From positions 62,001 through 126,000 of the forward strand of contig CAMFLR010000004.1 in the NCBI GenBank assembly GCA_945957605.1: a stretch of 64,000 bases of DNA, read 5' to 3'. Within the stretch, counting starts at the first letter, position 1. Each line of letters starts with the position of its first letter. Positions 54,901 to 61,866 of the stretch are shown in pieces. The stretch is from an uncultured Isosphaeraceae bacterium. GTDB lineage: Bacteria > Planctomycetota > Planctomycetia > Isosphaerales > Isosphaeraceae. The notes under the pieces were generated by a model that did no database searches, was not told the origin of the DNA, and saw only the letters and a program-made list of their open reading frames with translations. The position numbers and the translations under genes were made by a program.

Positions 54901-57349
54901 GAACGACACCGATCCCGACGCGGGGCAAACGCTAACGGCCAAGCTCATCACCAACCCGTCGCACGGCTCGCTCACATTCAACTCGAACGGTACGTTCACC
55001 TACACGCCGACCACAAATTACAGCGGCACCGACTCGTTCACCTATGTTGCGAACGACGGCACGCTCGATAGCAACGTGGCGACCGTTCATCTGACGATCG
55101 CCTCGGTCGATCATGCCCCCGTCGCCAATAACGACCAGTATGTCGCTGCCACGAACACGCCGCTCAACGTTCCGGCCCAGACGGGCGTGCTCGCGAACGA
55201 TACCGATGCCGACCACGATCCGCTCACGTCGATCGTGGTTTCGCAGCCCTCGCACGGCTCGCTCAAGCTCAACACCGACGGATCGTTCACATATACGCCG
55301 GCCTCAAACTACTTCGGGCCCGATAGCTTCACCTACAAGGCGAACGACGGACAGCTTGATTCCAACGTGGGAACCGCTTCGCTCACCGTCGACCAACCGC
55401 CAACGGCGTCGAACGGGTCTACCTCAACGAATGTCGATGTTCCAGTCGCGGTGTCGCTAAGTGCGAGTGACCCGGAAGGCTCTGCGCTGACTTACACGAT
55501 CGTGACAGCGCCAGCGCATGGCACTCTCAGTGGCACGGCGCCAAACCTGACTTACACCCCGAGCGCTGGCTACAACGGAGCCGACAGCTTCTCGTTCACA
55601 GCGAGTGATGGCTCGTTCAGTAGTAACGTCGCGTCGGTTTCGCTGAGCGTCAATCAGATCGTGCCGACGCTCACCTGGAATACGCCGAACGATATTACTT
55701 ACGGGTTCGGGCTGAACGCGAATCAACTGAACGCCACGGCGAACGTCGCGGGCACTTTCTCCTACACTCCCGCGCCGGGGACGGTGCTTGGCGTGGGGGC
55801 GGGGCAATCGCTCTCCGCGATTTTCACGCCAACGGACACGGTTCATTACACGAGTGCGACCGTCGCCACGACGATCAATGTCCTCCAGGCGACTCCCAAC
55901 ATTTCCTGGCCGACTCCCGCCGACATCGTTTACGGCACGGCGCTCGGTTCAACCCAATTAAACGCGATGGCCAACACTCCCGGCACGTTCAGCTACTCGA
56001 TAGCAGCGGGCACCGTGCTGAGCGCCGGCGCAGGTCAGGTGCTGACCGTTACATTTACGCCCAACGACACAGCCGACTACAAGTCGGCAACGGCATCGAC
56101 GACGATCAACGTCCTTAAAGCGACGCCACTCGTTACATGGGCAAATCCGGCGGCCATCGTTTACGGAACGGCGATTAGCTCGACGCAGTTGAATGCGACG
56201 GCCAATGTTGCTGGTACGTTCAGCTACGCAACCGCACCAGGCACTGTATTGAATGCAGGTGCTGGCCAGTCGCTGACCGTCACCTTCACACCCAACGACA
56301 CGGCTGATTACAACACGACAACAGCGTCGGCGACGATCAACGTCCTCAAAGCGACGCCGACTGTAACCTGGGCGGCTCCCGCTTCTATCGTTTACGGAAC
56401 TGCCCTGGGGGCGACGCAACTCAACGCACAAGCTTCGGTGCCTGGCACGTTCACCTACACACCAGCGGCCGGAAAAATCTTGAACGCCGGGACCGGACTG
56501 ATTCTGACGGCGATCTTCACTCCGACCGACGCCAGCGATTATGCCACCGTCAACGCGCAAACGACGATCACAGTCCGCAAGGCGCACCTTAGCCTTACTG
56601 CTGTGAGCGTGGATATCGGCCACGGCGATCCGCTGCCCAATTTCACGTACATCGTGAAGGGGCTGCTCAACGGCGATACGACGCAAGTTTTGAGCGGAGC
56701 GCCGTCGATCACCACGACGGCGACCAGCGCGAGCCCGATCGGAACCTACCCGATCAACATCACCGCAGGGACCATTACCGCTGCCAATTACGACGTGAGC
56801 GGACTGTACAAGGGAACGCTTACGATTCACCCGAAGGTTCTCGACGTCCGCGTGACGTACGGCTCGCGGTCGATGTCGCTCATCGGCCTCAGTCGCGACT
56901 TGCCTTTCAGTAACATTAGTGCCATCGACATTATTTTCAGCGACGATATGACGATTGCTTCAAGCGATCTCTCGCTGAAGAGCACGGTATCGAAGCAGTC
57001 ATACACACTGAACCAGTTCTCTTACAACGCCACGAGCCACGACGCGAAATGGAACATCCCATCCGGTCTCGACGTCGATCGGCTGCTGCTGGCGCTGGAC
57101 AACAAGTTCGGAGCCAAGGCCGCGCCAACGCTTACGGTCTTGAATACGACGCCCATCGCCTTCAACGTCTTGCCTGGTGACTTCACTGGCGATGGCGTTG
57201 TGGACTCGGCGGATTCGGCGGGGATTCAAAATCTGGTAGGTGCTTCGACATCAAACCCATCCGCAGTTTGGGCCGATCTCGATGGTAACAATGTCGTTGA
57301 TTCCAACGATGTGAGTATCGCCATCAAGCGGCGCGGCACAAGGGTGTGA
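51929..57349 (+). CDS. Giant LEER protein: delta-60, cadherin-like, MBG, dockerin
   Basis: An 1806-residue exported protein. The ATG at 51929 lies seven bases after AGGTGAG; a GTG at 51917 is an alternative. Basic N-terminus with LEER at 27-30 (VDRLEERALLAAP). Order: a Calx-beta-like domain (45-125), delta-60 repeats (144-517; ALQSDGKILLAG, LDTTFGNAG), tandem cadherin-like repeats (530-1157; LNADGSFSYTPNANYLGSD), an Ig-like unit (about 1160-1240), four MBG-type repeats of about 74 residues (1244-1549), an MBG_2 domain, a linker and a type I dockerin (about 1750-1806; DFTGDGVVDSADS, DLDGNNVVDSND). A separate 150-residue domain interrupts one cadherin-like repeat. The last 240 residues are homologous to the end of the RHS giant. 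Probably a Ca-dependent surface or complex-forming protein. Confidence 0.87.
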   Translation: MRLQRSRLAKIVRPSRARMTRPTVDRLEERALLAAPSLALTLASHFVQANSGLATTTGTLTVTGSDTSAPLNVSLTSSNPSLIQVPAIVVIPAGQTSVTFNVDATSPSALGNQTVTISGAANAEAQFSSDLTFSTSAQSFMTDSIALTPNGGIFAAGILYTGNSQNYYDMAVTKYLPNGGIDTTFNGGGVALTAITGQLVKAQAVAVQPDGKVVVGGVYQVSGDAHFNFALSRFNADGTVDTTFGNNGLVQITPSTGYYNEIWSLAVSSDGKILIGGDVDNNSPTYDDFAVARLNTNGSLDTTFGNAGYAETSFASGADRGFQLALQSDGKILLAGSSFGGNSTSHFALARFTTSGQLDSTFGAGGKVSTDVPGDFEGARSLAIQPDGKIVLAGSVSNTGVYPPVYNFALARYNTNGSIDTTFGSSGVVIKDFGGNDSAGAVVVDSNGMITVGGAGGANGGLVVARFTPNGTFAQSIINNQYGIQAMAIQPGGRVVAAGSSTSLFNQGFVTAFTGTSVVNSSDSLTVAGTGSITVANDSYTATRDLVLNIAAPGVLGNDTDPSGLTLSAALVNGPTHGKLTLNADGSFSYTPNANYLGSDQFTYQASDGTSTSSVATVSLNVTGTDDPPVSANDSYSLLVPGTLSIQSPGVLSNDSDINGQAITAQLVSNPGHGSLTLNANGSFSYTPVAGFYGTDSFTYQANDGTLSSNVATVTISVYGKPVAVADTYSANENTTLTVSAPGVLANDSDPNGLALTPIVSAYPQNGSLTLNSDGSFTYVPRANFYGQDTFSYYVRDSKAQSAPVTDTINVSFVDRAPTANDDSYTLNENATLTLPVITSSVQMTSQKGDYIGQGLTYNYSPANATISAHVMSGGAYQNTIEVDVNGNNGDWWYLRFVAPNNAILTPGVYNNATRWPFEAAGSPGLDISGNGRGSNTSTGQFTVTVAQYDASGNITAFQASFVQHSEGAPPALTGTVSFGAGNGASVGVLGNDTDPDAGQTLTAKLITNPSHGSLTFNSNGTFTYTPTTNYSGTDSFTYVANDGTLDSNVATVHLTIASVDHAPVANNDQYVAATNTPLNVPAQTGVLANDTDADHDPLTSIVVSQPSHGSLKLNTDGSFTYTPASNYFGPDSFTYKANDGQLDSNVGTASLTVDQPPTASNGSTSTNVDVPVAVSLSASDPEGSALTYTIVTAPAHGTLSGTAPNLTYTPSAGYNGADSFSFTASDGSFSSNVASVSLSVNQIVPTLTWNTPNDITYGFGLNANQLNATANVAGTFSYTPAPGTVLGVGAGQSLSAIFTPTDTVHYTSATVATTINVLQATPNISWPTPADIVYGTALGSTQLNAMANTPGTFSYSIAAGTVLSAGAGQVLTVTFTPNDTADYKSATASTTINVLKATPLVTWANPAAIVYGTAISSTQLNATANVAGTFSYATAPGTVLNAGAGQSLTVTFTPNDTADYNTTTASATINVLKATPTVTWAAPASIVYGTALGATQLNAQASVPGTFTYTPAAGKILNAGTGLILTAIFTPTDASDYATVNAQTTITVRKAHLSLTAVSVDIGHGDPLPNFTYIVKGLLNGDTTQVLSGAPSITTTATSASPIGTYPINITAGTITAANYDVSGLYKGTLTIHPKVLDVRVTYGSRSMSLIGLSRDLPFSNISAIDIIFSDDMTIASSDLSLKSTVSKQSYTLNQFSYNATSHDAKWNIPSGLDVDRLLLALDNKFGAKAAPTLTVLNTTPIAFNVLPGDFTGDGVVDSADSAGIQNLVGASTSNPSAVWADLDGNNVVDSNDVSIAIKRRGTRV
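52340..53480 (+). repeat. Delta-60 repeat array
   Basis: About seven units of 50-60 residues with (Q/S)(P/S)DGK(I/V)x(I/V/L)(A/G)G, FALARF and G(S/T)(I/L/V)D(T/S)TFG blocks. These are likely blades of a propeller-like fold. Confidence 0.65.
53520..55400 (+). repeat. Cadherin-like tandem repeats with one insertion
   Basis: Units of about 90 residues share DSY, GVL(G/A/S)ND(T/S)D, GxLxLNxxGSFxYTP and DSFTYxANDG. The unit starting near 54370 is split by about 150 unrelated residues (54433-54885). Confidence 0.7.
55662..56577 (+). repeat. Four MBG-type repeats of about 222 nt
   Basis: Each unit carries IVYGTALGxTQLNA, A(N/S)xxGTFxYxxAxG and FTPxDxxxYxxxxAxTTI blocks. Copies are similar enough to suggest recent expansion. 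Confidence 0.7.
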
Positions 57350-57392
57350 CCGTCGTTGATCAAGTCGTAGCGTGAATCGGCTTCAATTCGAG

Positions 57393-57441
57393 GACCCAGA
57401 TGCTTGTGCAAGACACACAGGCATCTGGGTCTTTGTTCATT
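57393..57441 (+). terminator. Strong terminator of the 1806-residue giant
   Basis: Perfect 11-bp stem GACCCAGATGC / GCATCTGGGTC with a 17-nt loop and a following TTTGTTCATTT. It lies 44 bp after the stop and 12 bp before the 3' end of the opposing tRNA-Cys, so it separates the two units. Confidence 0.85.
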
Positions 57442-57452
57442 TCACGATGAAA

Positions 57453-57523
57453 AGACCGGGGCGGGATTTGAACCCGCGTATCCGCATTTGCAGTGCGGCG
57501 CCTCGCCTCTCGGCCACCCGGTC
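57453..57523 (-). tRNA. tRNA-Cys (GCA)
   Basis: A 71-nt gene on the minus strand. The acceptor stem GACCGGG/CCCGGTC, the anticodon stem CCGCA/TGCGG around loop CTGCAAA (anticodon GCA) and the T arm GCGGG-TTCAAAT-CCCGC all pair. CCA is not encoded. Confidence 0.93.
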
Positions 57524-57538
57524 GAATGAATAATGCAG

Positions 57539-57622
57539 TGGGTGTGAAGGGATTCGAACCCCCTCAGCCAAATGGCGCCGCGGTTACAGCGCAGCCCGAC
57601 TCTCCAACGTCGGCGCACACCC
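57539..57622 (-). tRNA. tRNA-Tyr (GTA)
   Basis: An 84-nt class II tRNA on the minus strand. Acceptor GGGTGTG/CACACCC, anticodon loop CTGTAAC (anticodon GTA), long variable arm and TTCGAAT T loop. CCA is not encoded. It lies 15 bp upstream of tRNA-Cys. Confidence 0.92.
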
Positions 57623-57688
57623 AGTCATTCTCGAGGCGAATTGAAAAAGTCGTCCGTTCCGCTCACTATCCTCGGAGCTCAACTCTCA

Positions 57689-57705
57689 CTTCGCCGCAGG
57701 CGAAG
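57689..57705. other. Short hairpin between tRNA-Ser and tRNA-Tyr
   Basis: CTTCGCC-GCA-GGCGAAG, a perfect 7-bp stem immediately 3' of tRNA-Ser. It may mark a processing site in a tRNA precursor or a weak terminator. Confidence 0.4.
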
Positions 57706-57789
57706 CGGAGGGAGAGGGATTCGAACCCCCATGTCCTTGCGGACGGCTGTTTTCAAGACAGCTGCCTTGCTCAGTTAGGCTATCCCTCC
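57706..57789 (-). tRNA. tRNA-Ser (TGA)
   Basis: An 84-nt class II tRNA on the minus strand. Acceptor GGAGGGA/TCCCTCC, anticodon stem GCTGT/ACAGC with loop CTTGAAA (anticodon TGA), variable arm GTCC-GCAA-GGAC and T loop TTCGAAT. CCA is not encoded. First of three tRNAs in one direction. Confidence 0.93.
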
Positions 57790-58225
57790 GATGATGCGGC
57801 AAACCCAAACGGGTTAGCGTCGGCGAGCTTTTAGGTTGCAAAACGCGAGCGCCTTGTCGACGCCTGATCAGATTCAAGGAGACGAAGACGTCCCGTTCGC
57901 GTTTCAGCGGTTTCGTTCTTTAGGATTCAAAAATGGATCAACAGGAATAGGAAGAACAATAGTATGCTTCGACCGAAGAGAAAATGCCGACAACCAACAC
58001 CCGAGTTGCGTTAAGACCACCAGTTATGTTGGGAAGAATGTTCATGACCGAACCGTGGCAACACGTGAAGATTTCTGTCCTCGTAGGGAAAGACACGCTC
58101 TGGATCGAAAGGTTCGCGGGATTTTTTCTTCGCTCAGATTTCCCTGCCAATGACCTGAACTCGGCGCAACAACTCTGCCCGGAAAAACTAGAAGCTGGTA
58201 ATCTCGGAATGGTTGCGATGCCTCG
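57790..58225. other. Gap between the tRNA cluster and a membrane protein gene
   Basis: Short open frames on both strands have no family features. The minus-strand promoter of the tRNA cluster should lie at the left end. I see nothing else. Confidence 0.35.
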
Positions 58226-58744
58226 ATGAAGGGCTTCGCGTCGCAACATATTGGCCAAATCCTTTCGGCCTGCAGGGTGCGTTCAAGAATGATTTCATTG
58301 ATTGCCAATGATCGCTGTCGACTCGCCGCAGCTTGGACGGCCGTCTACTGCCTTAATCTGATCGTGCCGTTTAATTTCGGCAAAGGGCTCACCGCGGAAG
58401 CCGGGCATCCGGGTATTTACCTTGGAATCACGGTCTATTGGACGGCAGGCCTGTTTTTGTGCGCGGCATATCCTAAGCAAGCTCATGCATTAATAAGAGG
58501 GGGCACGGCGACCGCCTTTTTTCAAATCGCACCATTTTTGCAATTCTTTTCCGGCTGGATCGCTTTATATATTGTCGCGTCCCTTGGAGAACTCGACCGA
58601 GCGTTTTCTGCGTTTCTCTTGGTCCTGATTACCGGTGGAATTCTACTGGTTGTCGCCTACCTGGTTGGTCTTGCCTGGACCGATTTATTGAATGACCCAA
58701 GAAAAAAAGTGGCCAACGTTGCCGACCTCGACGCCGAACTCTAA
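58226..58744 (+). CDS. Small integral membrane protein, unknown family
   Basis: 172 residues, or 151 if translation begins at the ATG at 58289; neither start has a strong ribosome site (AGGG stands 12 bases before the second). Four hydrophobic segments are visible: AAAWTAVYCLNLIVPFNF, GIYLGITVYWTAGLFLCAA, FFQIAPFLQFFSGWIALYIV and FLLVLITGGILLVVAYLVG. The acidic C-terminus is probably cytoplasmic. I do not recognise the family. A gene is supported by the hydrophobic pattern and by the frame running to a stop just before the next promoter. Confidence 0.6.
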   Translation: MKGFASQHIGQILSACRVRSRMISLIANDRCRLAAAWTAVYCLNLIVPFNFGKGLTAEAGHPGIYLGITVYWTAGLFLCAAYPKQAHALIRGGTATAFFQIAPFLQFFSGWIALYIVASLGELDRAFSAFLLVLITGGILLVVAYLVGLAWTDLLNDPRKKVANVADLDAEL

Positions 58745-58822
58745 TGTGTCGAGCCCTCGACTTCGTAATGAGAACGCATTCATCTCACTTTGGCTCATAA
58801 CCTGGGCAATGTCCGTCGGTCG

Positions 58823-58850
58823 TTGACACTTCGCCGCCGATTGTTAGCCT
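58823..58850 (+). promoter_or_regulatory. Possible promoter of the second sigma-kinase pair
   Basis: Perfect TTGACA at 58823-58828, then TAGCCT after 16 nt. The leader would be about 50 nt to the TTG start at 58909. Confidence 0.4.
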
Positions 58851-58908
58851 AACGCATACACTAAACTCTTCGGCGTCGTCGATTCATTGCGAATTAAGGA
58901 AGTGGACC

Positions 58909-59493
58909 TTGCAGGGCACCGCGCTGGGTGAAGGCTGGTCGGTTGAAGCCTATCGCGACTACCTTGCGCTCCTCGCTCGGCTGCAAATTGGCGGACGCTT
59001 GCGTTCAAAGCTTAGCGCGTCCGACGTGGTTCAGCAAACGATTCTGCAGGCGCACACGAAACAATCGCAGTTTCAGGGCCGCACCGAGAGCGAATGGCTC
59101 GCATGGATTCGCGCGATTCTGGCAAACGTACTCGCAGGCGCTGCTCGACGTTTCGAGACGCAGGCGCGCGATGCTCAGCGAGAGAGATCGCTCGAAGCCG
59201 AACTGGATCGATCGACGGCAGGCCTGGCTGAGTTACTCGTCGCCGACCAAACCTCGCCGAGCGAAGGCGCCGTACGCGGCGAGGAATTGCTGCGGCTCAC
59301 GCATGCTCTTTCGCATTTGCCAGACGACCAGCGTCGCGTGATCGAACTGCATTATCTTGGCGGGCACACGGTTGCGGAGGTTGCAGAGCAGATTGGCCGA
59401 TCGCGGCCGGCGGCAGTCGGACTATTGTTTCGTGGATTGAAACGACTGCGCGAATTGCTTCACGAGCCAAACGAGGGTCGTGATGAAGCATGA
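58909..59493 (+). CDS. ECF-type RNA polymerase sigma factor
   Basis: 194 residues from a TTG start with AAGGA eight bases upstream; no ATG fits the family boundary. The sigma-2 region has SKLSASDVVQQTILQAHTKQ and ESEWLAWIRAILANVL; the sigma-4 region has LPDDQRRVIELHYLGGHTVA and a helix-turn-helix to IGRSRPAAVGLLFRGLKRLR. It belongs to the planctomycete ECF group whose genes precede receptor kinases. The kinase start overlaps its last 11 bases, so translation is coupled. No anti-sigma gene is present. Confidence 0.9.
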   Translation: MQGTALGEGWSVEAYRDYLALLARLQIGGRLRSKLSASDVVQQTILQAHTKQSQFQGRTESEWLAWIRAILANVLAGAARRFETQARDAQRERSLEAELDRSTAGLAELLVADQTSPSEGAVRGEELLRLTHALSHLPDDQRRVIELHYLGGHTVAEVAEQIGRSRPAAVGLLFRGLKRLRELLHEPNEGRDEA

Positions 59494-61738
59494 GGCGACC
59501 GACGATATCGCACTCGAAGAGCGTCGCAACAACGCACTTCTCACCTACCTCGAAGCGCTCGAGGCCGGCCAGGATCCCGATTGCGAAACCCTGTTCGCCG
59601 AGTTCCCCGAGCTTCGCGATGAAATCGACACGTTTCTTGCGGATCATCAACGCGTCGCACGGATCACTGCGCCGTTAAGGAAGACTCATCGAGTGCTTCC
59701 GAAGCGACGAGACAGCGTTGCGATGGAGGACGCGCGTGAAATCGCATCCCCACTCGGCGAGTTGGGTGACTATCGGTTGATGTGCGAGGTCGGTCGCGGT
59801 GGGATGGGCGTGGTCTACGAAGCTGAGCAAATCTCGCTTCGCCGACGAGTTGCACTGAAGGTTTTGCCGTTCGTCGCCGCCATCGACCCACGTCGGTTGC
59901 AACGATTCAAAACTGAGGCAATGGCCGCGGCGCATTTGCATCACGAAAAGATCGTCCCGGTCTACAGCGTCGGCTGCGAACGCGGAGTTCACTACTACGC
60001 GATGCAGTTTATCGATGGTCAAAGTCTCGCTACGCTGATCGAAGAGCTTCGCGCGTTGCCCGTCGCTGAGAGTGTGTCGTCATCTCCTCTCGATACGATC
60101 GATGAAAACACGCGTTCGGTCGGGGAAAACGCGTCGTCGGCATCGACAATTTCCAATCAACGTTCGGCCGATCGCCACCAATACGTGCGCCGGATGGCCG
60201 AGTTGGCCCGACAGGCCGCCGCTGCGGTCGAACATGCGCATCAAGCCGGAGTCGTTCATCGCGACATCAAGCCGGGAAACTTGTTGCTCGATCTGCGTGG
60301 ACAACTCTGGGTGACCGACTTCGGCCTGGCACAAGTCACTGGAGATGCAGGCCTTACGTTCACAGGAGAGATGCTAGGCACTCTGCGCTATGCCAGTCCT
60401 GAACAGGTGATGGCCCGCCGTGGTGTTATCGACCATCGTAGTGATATTTACTCGCTAGGAGCGACGCTTTACGAGCTTCTCACACTTCGTCCGCCATTTG
60501 ACGGTGAGGATCGTACGCGATTGATCCGACAGATTGTCGAGGAAGAGCCTGAATCGCCGCGATTTTTCGATCCTGCGATTCCCTCTGCACTCGAAACAAT
60601 CGTCCTCAAAACCCTCCGCAAACAGCCGGGCGATCGCTACGCAACCGCACAGGAATTGTGCGACGATCTCGAACGGTTCCTCGACGGCCGCCCAATCGCC
60701 GCGCGACCGCCTTCGGGCGTCGATCGCTTTTTCAACTGGTCAAGGCGTCATCCTGCAATCGTCGGCACAACAGGCGTCGCGATGACGCTTCTCTGCGTCG
60801 CATCGCTCGTTAGCGCTGTTTTGATTGGCCACGAGCAATCTAAAACGCTTGCCGAGCAGCGGAAAGTGCAGGACGCATACATTCGTGAACACCAGCGTGC
60901 TAACGAAGCGGAAGCGCGGTTTCGGCTCGCCAGACGCGCAGTGGACGAGCTTATTCGTACCAGTGAAGAGGAGCTTGCGCATCGCCCCGGAATGGAGGGA
61001 TTGCGGAAACGCTTGCTGACATCGGCATTGGTCTACTATCGGGAGTTCATCGACGAACGCCGGGACGATCCCAACGCACAGGCCCAATTGCTGGACACCA
61101 GCCGCAAGGTTGAAACGATTCTTGCCGATCTCGCAGTATTGCGCGCGTCGAACGAACTGTTCCTCTTGGCCCAACAAACGGCGCTCGATGACCTTCGGCT
61201 TAATGCGGCGCAACGCAAGAAAGTCAGCGACCTCTCGGCTCGATCGGCAAAGCGGTGGTCGGAGGCGTTTGGCGATCCCAACCGAGTTGTCGCCCCATCC
61301 GACCGTGCGAAACGTACGCTCGCGCTCGCCAAAACAAACAGCGCAGAGATCGATGCGATTCTTAAACCTCAGCAGCGCGTACGATTGCGGCAGATCGCGC
61401 TTCAAGCCGAAGGACCAGGTGCGTTCCGCGAGCCCGAGGTGGTCGAGAATCTGTCACTCACGCCTCCGCAGCGCGAGCAAATTCGGAGCATTGAGGAAGA
61501 GGCGTTCTTTCGCCAGATCCGCGAAATGCGGGCAGGAAAAACTCCAGAGGACACGGCCAAATCGTCGGTTGAACGTATCCTCGCAGTTCTCGATGCGGGC
61601 CAAATCGAGCGCTGGTCGCTCATCATCGGTGAACCGGTTCGCGGACCGCTCAGCGCCTTCCCGATGCCATTTCGCCCGAATCGAGAGGCCGCAAAGCCTG
61701 CTGGCTCAGATCATCCAGCTCGTCCGAATTCGCATTAG
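59483..61738 (+). CDS. Ser/Thr receptor kinase with LTxxQ-like outer region
   Basis: 751 residues; the ATG at 59483 follows GAGGG, and a GTG at 59480 is possible. A leader of about 95 residues is followed by a kinase domain (about 98-385) with GRGGMGVVYEAE, ALKVLPF, HRDIKPGNLLLD (Asp261) and DFGLAQV (Asp279). A Ser-rich loop lies before the catalytic loop, as in the other sigma-linked kinase of this window. One membrane segment (about 423-451) leads to a helical outer region (460-730) with two regions like the Spy/CpxP LTxxQ motif (NLSLTPPQREQIRSIEEEAF and a preceding ILKPQQRVRLRQI). Such motifs bind unfolded proteins in the periplasm, so this kinase may sense envelope stress and signal to its sigma factor. 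Confidence 0.88.
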   Translation: MKHEATDDIALEERRNNALLTYLEALEAGQDPDCETLFAEFPELRDEIDTFLADHQRVARITAPLRKTHRVLPKRRDSVAMEDAREIASPLGELGDYRLMCEVGRGGMGVVYEAEQISLRRRVALKVLPFVAAIDPRRLQRFKTEAMAAAHLHHEKIVPVYSVGCERGVHYYAMQFIDGQSLATLIEELRALPVAESVSSSPLDTIDENTRSVGENASSASTISNQRSADRHQYVRRMAELARQAAAAVEHAHQAGVVHRDIKPGNLLLDLRGQLWVTDFGLAQVTGDAGLTFTGEMLGTLRYASPEQVMARRGVIDHRSDIYSLGATLYELLTLRPPFDGEDRTRLIRQIVEEEPESPRFFDPAIPSALETIVLKTLRKQPGDRYATAQELCDDLERFLDGRPIAARPPSGVDRFFNWSRRHPAIVGTTGVAMTLLCVASLVSAVLIGHEQSKTLAEQRKVQDAYIREHQRANEAEARFRLARRAVDELIRTSEEELAHRPGMEGLRKRLLTSALVYYREFIDERRDDPNAQAQLLDTSRKVETILADLAVLRASNELFLLAQQTALDDLRLNAAQRKKVSDLSARSAKRWSEAFGDPNRVVAPSDRAKRTLALAKTNSAEIDAILKPQQRVRLRQIALQAEGPGAFREPEVVENLSLTPPQREQIRSIEEEAFFRQIREMRAGKTPEDTAKSSVERILAVLDAGQIERWSLIIGEPVRGPLSAFPMPFRPNREAAKPAGSDHPARPNSH

Positions 61739-61866
61739 CAAATCAGTCAATAAAAGTCAGAAAAAGCGCGCTACACTCGCGCACAAATCGCATCTACAAG
61801 GGTGAGGGCCAGCGATGCACCATGCTGGCGCGTCGCGTCCAGACGGTCACCCGATGAGTTTAAGAG

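Noticed and set aside
57836-58229. Open frames of 81-105 codons before the small membrane protein
   Set aside because: No ribosome site, hydrophobic pattern or family similarity, and frames on both strands overlap each other.
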